Positions 47,281 to 64,000 of a stretch of 64,000 bases of DNA are shown here, in pieces. This stretch comes from Gordionus sp. m RMFG-2023 (lineage: Eukaryota > Nematomorpha > Gordioida > Chordodea > Parachordodidae): positions 4,637,475 to 4,701,474 of the forward strand of contig NC_088775.1 in the NCBI RefSeq assembly GCF_954871325.1, written 5' to 3'. The notes under the pieces are model-generated. The model saw nothing but the letters and a program-made list of their open reading frames with translations. It had not been told where the DNA came from and searched no databases. A program made the position numbers and the translations under genes. Each line of letters begins with the position of its first letter. Position 1 is the stretch's first letter.

Positions 47281-49865
47281 TAGTATCTATAAATAAATTT
47301 CTGTTAGATGGCGTAAAAAATTTAAATTTTAGTTTTTTAAATAAAAAATAATATGAATTATAGGAGCATAATTCTTTGTTCTGGATTTATTTATTTGGTA
47401 CATATATATTCATAAAATAAAAAATTTAAAGTTTACATCATTATTTTTGAAGTTAAAACTAACTTATATAAAGATAAAAGTGAAAAATATTTGAAGTTAC
47501 CATCATTATGACAATTAATATTATACATAAAATCATTAAAACAATTAGAAATAGCAATATTTCCACAAATCTTATTAAATATAATATAAAAAAGAATTAA
47601 GATAAATAGAAACTCATTATAAATTTTTGTATAAGAAAGCCTCTTTCTTGCACATAATTAATCTTAAAAAATATGAATTAAAAGCCAGGAGGATCGATAA
47701 TAGTTAAAAATATATTAATCATTTTTTTAAAAATATAGGAAAATCAATTTAGTTTGCCCAATTACAACCTATCACAATTTAATCATTTTTACCTCGCAAT
47801 CCTATTAATGAACGATTAAAGCTAACGAATTCATTATTTTTAAAAAAATGTTTACAGTTCAAATGTTACCTATGTCATATTCCAAACTTCTTATAATTTC
47901 CTATTTTTTATTTTTTTTTATCATTGCTAAATTAGGATAATTTTTTTCGCCAGACCGACAATTGTTTTTGTATGAATCTAGTTCCGGTTATTTATTTTAG
48001 AATAAACTCCGACTTACATATATTTATATAATAAATAAGGTAATTCAGAAATAAAAACGAAAGTGAGACATCAAATATCTAAAAAAAAAATATGCAAAAT
48101 TATTTTATAATATTAGTTTCAAATTTTCAAAATACTCCAGAAGGTGAAGGTGTTCTAGAAAATAAAAAATACTCTAGATGGAGAGTAGTTTTCATTTTCC
48201 AGTTTATAAATAATATGTTCTGAAGGTAGAGAATGTGAAAGTGTTAAAGAATGAGGTATTCTAGAAGGAGATAGTTTTATAGATTGAGATTTTACTGGAC
48301 TTTCTAAATCTATATATACAAATTTGGATAATGATGTCTTCTTTTGAAAATACCAAAAAATGATTTGGAAAAGAGCAGCTAAATTATTTATCTGTATATG
48401 CATGTCTACATAATATTAATATCAATCGTCAATAACTTTGGTGTATGGACTATATCCCATTTCAACACGTAGGGGTGAAATAAGACATGAATGGTAGTTT
48501 TAAAACTGCGCTCGTTGCATAAAGATACAAGAGCTGGGGAAATCTATTTATATTTAAAACATCACGTAAAATTTTTATATAATTGGAGGAAAACAATTTG
48601 CTCTTCAATTTATGGCTTTATTATTATTATAAAATTTTGAATTTATATAATAAATTTATTTATTTATAATGTTAATCTTCGTTGTCCATAAATAGCTAAT
48701 AGACCGATAGAAACAGTTACCATCACCGATAGCTAATCTCGGGGAGTATTGAACATAAAATTTGGGATTAAAACGCTTCTATTATTTTAAATGACATAGT
48801 GTCATCCTTACCTTTTGTTTTTTTAAATATTTTTCTTCCAATAATCTTAACTCATTTAATGCGCAATTGATATTACTTAATATTAATTAATTTTGGTATA
48901 AAGCATGATTTATCTTATAACATAAAAAGCATATAAATCTCTTACAACCTGCCCAATATTTCATCATTTTCGAAGATTTTCTAGGGAAGCATTTAGCGTG
49001 AATCCATATCCGGCAAAAATCGCAAAAAAATCCCAGGTTCAGCAATCATTCCCAAAATTTAGACTACATGATGTAATACATAAATCGGACATCTGTATAA
49101 CTAATAAAAATTTGTGCAGAATTCTAAATATAAATATTTTATTAAATTTAAATTGTATAATTTAATTTTATTAAGGCATTTAAAATCGCTATATTAATCA
49201 GATTTATCACCTTATAATGGACAAAAATGTTAACTTAATAAAATTATGAATATACAATAAAATAGATATAAAAAAAAATATAAATTAAAACATTTATTTT
49301 GATAATTTTTATAAAGTCTACATATAACTATTATAGAATGAGGTTGTAATACGCTAAATCCTTAATTTTAAGCAAAACATATCCTATGGTTCAACTAGCC
49401 CCTATATTAATTAAAATGTTTTGATAACTTTATAGATTTTCTCGTGAGATACAAGTTTAATCATAAATAAGCCATCAAAGATAAACTATTAATTACAAAA
49501 TTGATACCAAATCTTTTTGTCTTATAAAAAATTATAATTTGTGCGGATTTACACCACTAAAATCTATAATAGGATAATTTTTAATAGATTCTTAATTTTA
49601 AGTATGACATGTCCTATGGTTCAACTAACCCCTATATTAATTAAAATGTTTCAATAACGTTATAGATTTCCTAGTGAGATAGTTTTATGTTTATAGTTTA
49701 CACGAAAGGAGTCAAAATGATAATATATTTTGTTATAAGTTTGTGCCAAATAAAGTAATCCGGCGCAAAGAATTATGCTCCTATTATTCACATTATTTTT
49801 AATCAAAAACTAAATTTTAAATCTATCACGCCATCTATCGGGAATTTATTTATGATTTTAAAAAA
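47281..49865. repeat. Inverted repeat pair around 2.3 kb
   Basis: Left arm 47281-47400 contains AGATGGCGTAAAAAATTTAA and ATAGGAGCATAATTCTTTG. The right arm 49745-49865 is its inverted match (CAAAGAATTATGCTCCTATT and CACGCCATCTATCGG). The interior is A+T-rich with no supported gene. It may be the two ends of an old transposon or two copies facing each other. Confidence 0.6.
49335..49695. repeat. Tandem pair, ~235-bp period
   Basis: CCTATGGTTCAACTAGCCCC and TATTAATTAAAATGTTTTGA near 49380-49425 recur as CCTATGGTTCAACTAACCCC and TATTAATTAAAATGTTTCAA near 49612-49655. Confidence 0.8.
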
Positions 49866-50240
49866 TTTTATTATACGGGTGTTATATTTTCTATATAATA
49901 TATCTGTTCTATTTATATTATTAATTTATGGGACTAAATTTTCAGCCATATACTACTTCATTTAATTAGATAATTTTAATTTTGAATAAATTTGATATTA
50001 TGAAAACATTTTATTTATATTTTTAAAATATAATTGATAGGCTATAAAATAAAAATAAATTTTAAGTCTACTCTTAACATCCCTTAAAATTTTTATGTAA
50101 TTAGCCGAAACAATTTGTTCTTAAATTATGATGGCTTTTATTATTATTATTACAATTTTTTTTTATTTATAAATTAATTCAATGCCTCTTAGATGACGAG
50201 CATATAAATGCTTATCTTTGTGTCCATAAATAACTAATGA

Positions 50241-50676
50241 CATATATTGACGGGTGACGGGTAAACCAACAGAATAATACATGATTACCAGAGTTAAATG
50301 GATAGAGTTTATATGGATCTAGATATATAGATACATCGTCTATAAATGAATTTAGATACAGGTAATAAAATTTTACATAATAGATACAATTTTTTTCTTC
50401 TATACTTTATATACAGAGTTCGCCGTTGTTCTTGATCAAAAACTCTTATTATGAGAGCACAAAATAAGTAAGCAAGTTAATAATAAAAAAATTGTCAATA
50501 ACCCTATTTTTATCGTTCTTTCGAACAAATTCTCCTTTAAAACGAGCATTTGTTTATAATTTATTCATTAAAAGTTCAGGATAAATAAATTTGTATGCTT
50601 ATAACAATTTTGAGCATCAATGGTATTGTTTTCAATTTATTAATGGGTGGCGTGGTTAAGCGAGGATTTATATATT
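50241..50676. repeat. Segment duplicated again at 53003-53460
   Basis: Shared landmarks include AATAATACATGATTACCAG, TATGAGAGCACAAAATA, AAATTGTCAATAACCCTATT, GAGCATTTGTTTATAATTTA and AAGCGAGGATTTATATAT, in the same order. The two copies differ by small gaps and substitutions. No coding frame is supported. Confidence 0.9.
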
Positions 50677-50680
50677 CCTT

Positions 50681-50793
50681 ATAACGAGTGTTACGAAAAG
50701 TTGGCAGCGAATCGCCACGAGGAAAACTCGCAGTATCATCCCTAAAAACGCGAATCAAGTCAAATCCAACGAAACATCCTCCTCCCTATCATC
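50681..50793 (+). pseudogene. Shrunken copy of part of the CAP-Gly gene's first exon
   Basis: ATAACGAGTGTTACGAAAAG then TTGGCAGCGAATCGCCAC, AACGCGAATCAAGTCAAATC and AACGAAACATCCTCCTCCC match 54461-54600 almost base for base. Two internal gaps break the reading frame relative to the gene. It directly follows the copy of the segment duplicated at 53003-53460, so both moved together and the DNA between them was lost. It is not a functional exon. Confidence 0.92.
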
Positions 50794-51207
50794 CTTTACT
50801 TATAAAATTATTTTTGATTAGTATAATTCAACCATTTTGTTTTGAAAATTTTTCTAAAAATTTTGGCCTAAAAAGAAAGTGCTATTTAAATATTTGAAAA
50901 TTTTGTCAAAATAAGACACATCAGCTGTGTATTTAAAGGGCACATAATTACACTTGCATTTTTTTTAGTTTTCTTTTTTTTTTTGCGAATTTTTAAGACT
51001 TATAGATATAAATTGAATTACATTATAAAATAAATCGAAAAAATTTGGAAGGGATGACATGTCAATTAATTATTTTTTATTAAGAAAGAATAAAATCTGT
51101 AAAAAGAATATAATTAAATTTAAAATACACATGATGTCTTAAAAAAATATAACGGGTAGTGTAAAAAGTACATTTTTTAAAAAATAATAATTCTATGAGT
51201 AATATAA

Positions 51208-51726
51208 TTATCTCTGATCGATTAAATAAATCCTTTCAATCAGAGTCACTATCTCCTGTTGTTTCGGTTTCATGGGTGGTAGTGGCTTCAGTTTCATGGG
51301 TAGTGCTTCAGTTTCTTTAGGTGGAAATGTTGGAAATAGTGGAAAGGTTATTGTAATGGGTGGTCTTGTGGTAATGGCGGGCTTAGTTGTGGTTATTGGG
51401 GATCGGGTAGTCGTGAGGGGTGGTTTTGTTGTTATTGGAGGTTGATTAGTTACTATTGGAGGCTAATTGTAGGCCGAGTAGTTACTATGAGACCTAGTTG
51501 GAGGTCGAGTTGGTGGTTTAGTTTTGGCGCGGGGTGCGATTAACGGTTGGACAACTTTTTGGTAATGTTCAACTGAATTAAGGGAATATCTATCATCACA
51601 CTTGACAAAGCACTTTTTCTCGCAACCTTAAAATAATTATTTTATTTATTTGGTATAGTATTAGAATAATAAATATTTCTACTTTAAAATATTATACGAA
51701 CCGTAGCAAGTATTAATCTTCATATG
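51208..51726 (-). CDS. Pro/Thr-rich mucin-like protein, last exon(s); internal stop
   Basis: On the minus strand an acceptor (TTTTAAG) at 51627 opens a frame of 139 codons, stop included, to TAA at 51210-51208. It begins CEKKCFVKCDDRYSLNS, continues with VVQPLIAPRAKTKPPTRPPT and then a Pro/Thr/Ile-rich stretch (PPITTKPPLTTTRSPITTTK), and ends in a Pro/Lys part. A possible 25-base upstream exon (51726-51702) in matching phase would add INTCYG, giving a C-x2-C-x3-C-x3-C start. A TAG at 51465-51463 interrupts the frame after about 54 codons. The composition suggests a secreted, O-glycosylated or cuticle/mucus-type protein; that is inference. No signal peptide exon was found. It may be a pseudogene. 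Confidence 0.5.
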
Positions 51727-53002
51727 CTATGGTTGTATAAAATATGTGAAGTGTTTTATTTTCTACAAATATGAACTTGAGTAATTGAATTGTTTGCCCT
51801 ATTTTTTTATTAAAAATAATCTAAGCAAATTTTTTTTGATCGATATTTCTAAAGCATAGTTCTTATCTAGTAAAAATAATGAAATTATTTAATTTATGTG
51901 CCGTCTCTTTACCCTTATTATGTTTATTTTTATTATTTTTTAAATATAATTATTATTTTATTTTTATCTAAGCATAATTTCGCGCCAGATTATTGTAGAA
52001 TCAGAAACAATCTCATATTGGCAAAGTTTAAAGATGGACCAGTCAGTATAATTCAGAGATGTTAGATTATAAATTGAAAAAATTTATATTTTAAATAATC
52101 ATAATCAAAACAAATTATTTCATGTATTTTAAATATGCATTAGTAGAAGCTATCGATAGCAATAAGGATAATATTGGGAAACTTTAAAAGCCTCATTTTA
52201 AAAATAAATTAAAAATGGTAAAAAATAAAAAAATCAAATGATTAGTCTTAATAAATTTAAATTGTATATATATATTAAATAAATTTGTGACCTGTGGCTA
52301 ATATAATGTGTTAAATGTATATCCATTATAAATAAGTAAAGATGCAATTAAATTAACAAGATGGCATATATTTTAATGGTAAAATAAAAATTAAAATATT
52401 TGAATTACAAATTAATAAGAAAAAATTTAATGTAATATTGCCAAACTAATTTCATAAATTTTTTTTTCCTTCAAAACTTTTTCAGCGAAGATAATATCGT
52501 TGATAATATCGCTAATTTACCGCTTGTAGTGCATACATTTTGGGTGAAATCTTTATCGCGGAATCCTTGAGAGAAAATTTTTAACCGCGATTAAAATTTG
52601 CTAGTATTAACGATAAACAATGAACAAATGCATTTATTTAAGGAAAATCAGCATGGAATATCAATTTATACCCATAATAAACTCAGAAATGTTTTAAGGG
52701 TATTTCGCTACTCATTATCAATTAAAATAAATATGCAAATTGGGTGATCTTTATCATATGTGAGGTTATAATTTAGCAGTTTCTTTCTTACAATAAAGAA
52801 TGTTTAAGGCCGTATAATTTCTTAGAAATCATATGTTTACCAATAAATTTGAATATAATAAATAAAGGTTTTGAAAGTTTGGATATTACAATTCAAGATG
52901 CATTGCCTCTATTAACATTCTGTAAATCGCGTAAAATGCTAAACCCCTTATTCTTAGTCTATAAATACCAATTTCATGAACAAATTATAACTGACACTAT
53001 AC
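51727..53002. other. A+T-rich intergenic DNA
   Basis: No gene supported. A short cluster of ATAATATCG and CGCGATTAAAAT near 52485-52580 may be another decayed element. Confidence 0.35.
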
Positions 53003-53460
53003 GCATATATTGACGGATAAACCAACCGAATAATACATGATTACCAGATTTGTTATGAGATACTTTTTTTAAATGGAATCTAGTTACAGATACATCGTCT
53101 AAAAATGAATCTAGATACGGGTAATAAAATTTTTACATATGTATCTATAAACAGATACCATTTTTTCCATACTTTTATTCACCGTTGTTCTCGAACAAAA
53201 ACTCTTACTATGAGAGCACAAAATATGTAAACAAGATAATAATAAAAAAAATTGTCAATAACCCTATTTTTATCGTTTTTTCCAACGAATTCTCCTTTAC
53301 GAACGAGCATTTGTTTATAATTTATTCATTAAAAGTTATTGTATCCAATAAAATTATTTTAAAAAAAATAATAAATTTATTTGGTTATAATAATTTTGTG
53401 CACCAATGGTATTGTTTTTAATTATTAATGGGTGACGTGGCTAAGCGAGGATTTATATAT
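53003..53460. repeat. Second copy of the segment at 50241-50676
   Basis: Landmarks are in the same order as in the first copy (see 50241). This copy lies about 850 bp upstream of the CAP-Gly gene start and may include part of its upstream region. Confidence 0.9.
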
Positions 53461-54306
53461 AGTGCCAACATATTTGAGCCTTTGCGTTTGCAGTATAGAT
53501 TAAAATATCCTGCACAATTTTGAACTGATATCTATAGATTTAAATGGGAAAAATAAAATATTATTTAATGAATATTTATATTATATTTTTTTTACATTTA
53601 AATTTTAATATTTTATAATATATAAGTTTTAATATTTTAAGCATATATCTTTTTCATATTATATTGATCTTAATTTTTTTTTTAAATATATATTTATTTA
53701 AATTATATGCTCATATGAAAAATAAAATGAATTTTGCATTCAAATATTTTTATTTTTAATATAAAAAAGTGTATAAAAAAATGTATCTTAACAGATACAG
53801 ATCCCTCTAAAATATTATCTAGATTTAGTTACAGATACTTTTTTAAATAAAATTGTATCTAGATGATACCACATTTTTATATCTAGATATTTTAACAACT
53901 GATCAGAGTTTTTTTTCCTCCCGTAGTAAGGGCAGGCGGGTGGGTTAATATATTTCCCGTTTCGGATCTCTAATACAGACAGGAAAATAATTCCCATGTA
54001 TTTTATACAAATATAATTATACAAGATTAATTTTAATTATAGAAACGAAATTCTAATTTTCTATTTTTTTTTAATAATAATAATATGAAAAATAACTTAA
54101 TTTTTTTAATTGCATTTATTTTTTTAAAAAAAAGACGTTAAAGAGAAATTACTTTTCTTAATACCATATTTATCTAAACATATTAATTAATACATTTCCC
54201 AAAACAAAAATAAAATAAAATTATAACCCCCACTCCCTTCGACCAAATTAGAATTTATATCGAATTCGATATTCGCGGAAATTAAACGCGTCTTATTCGG
54301 GCGGTG
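53461..54306. other. Upstream region of the CAP-Gly gene
   Basis: A+T-rich until about 54225, then rising G+C up to the start codon. I see no convincing TATA box or initiator to mark a start site. Confidence 0.4.
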
Positions 54307-63820
<9,514 letters not shown>

Positions 63821-63857
63821 GTTTATTTCCTTTTTTTTAAAATTATTTATAATGCAT

Positions 63858-63962
63858 TAGAGATCGGCTCAAATCGGCTCCATAAGTTGTTTTCCCCATA
63901 AAAATATTTTTACGCATGTATTTCGCCCTACACCAAATCTTATCGAGCCGAGCCGATCTCAA
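63858..63962. mobile_element. Small MITE family H in intron 9 of the CAP-Gly gene
   Basis: TTAGAGATCGGCTCAAATCG at the left is mirrored by TCGAGCCGAGCCGATCTCAA at the right, about 105 bp in all. No coding capacity. The target duplication is not clear. Confidence 0.7.
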
Positions 63963-64000
63963 ATACCGATAAATTCGTGTGTTTATAACCTGCCTGAACG

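Noticed and set aside
48155-48403. 82-codon minus-strand frame with Ser/Pro-rich middle
   Set aside because: It lies in the duplicated, A+T-rich block and contains internal GGTGTTCTAGAA-type repeats; no splice site or family supports it.

Overview
The window is strongly A+T-rich eukaryotic nuclear DNA from an animal, most likely an invertebrate. The evidence is genes split by short GT-AG introns, a trypsin-type S1 protease, a CAP-Gly coiled-coil microtubule protein, and a dense load of hAT, pogo, mariner-like and LINE-like elements. There is no operon structure and I saw no tRNA, rRNA or CRISPR array. I cannot name the phylum with confidence.

Host genes are sparse. (1) 8403-8633 (minus) is the last exon of an unidentified coiled-coil protein. 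(2) 29712-31075 (minus) is a trypsin-like serine protease whose exons join in phase and carry a complete catalytic triad. (3) 51208-51726 (minus) is a Pro/Thr-rich, mucin-like exon with a Cys-rich start and one internal stop. (4) 54307 to the right edge (plus) is a large CAP-Gly/coiled-coil gene. Nine exons join in phase for about 650 codons, and the gene continues beyond the window. Its exon 8 has an in-frame TAG, can be skipped without losing frame, and has a diverged inverted copy in the next intron.

Most of the remainder is transposon debris. One MITE family (A, about 330 bp, fold-back, 8-bp target duplications) has six copies, two with exact duplications. Two hAT families have GGCCCGG-rich subterminal arrays: B has ends CAGAGACCTGCA and C has ends TAGAGATCTGCA. 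A third hAT element, D (33170-35325), still shows a decayed transposase. A TA-flanked pogo/Tigger element (37304-40387) sits inside a hAT-C copy and itself carries a LINE fragment, a three-level nest. LINE remnants are of two kinds: an RTE-like one, and one with an endonuclease-like C-terminus. A broken Ty3/gypsy fossil lies at 45.6-46.6 kb. Long polypurine/polypyrimidine microsatellites recur at five places, and a 180-bp (ATT)n tract starts next to a splice donor of the CAP-Gly gene.

The block at 47-54 kb, upstream of the CAP-Gly gene, is built of duplicated segments, including a shrunken copy of part of that gene's first exon. I found no new multi-gene system. The most unusual structures are the inverted exon duplication, the upstream gene-fragment duplication and the three-level transposon nest.
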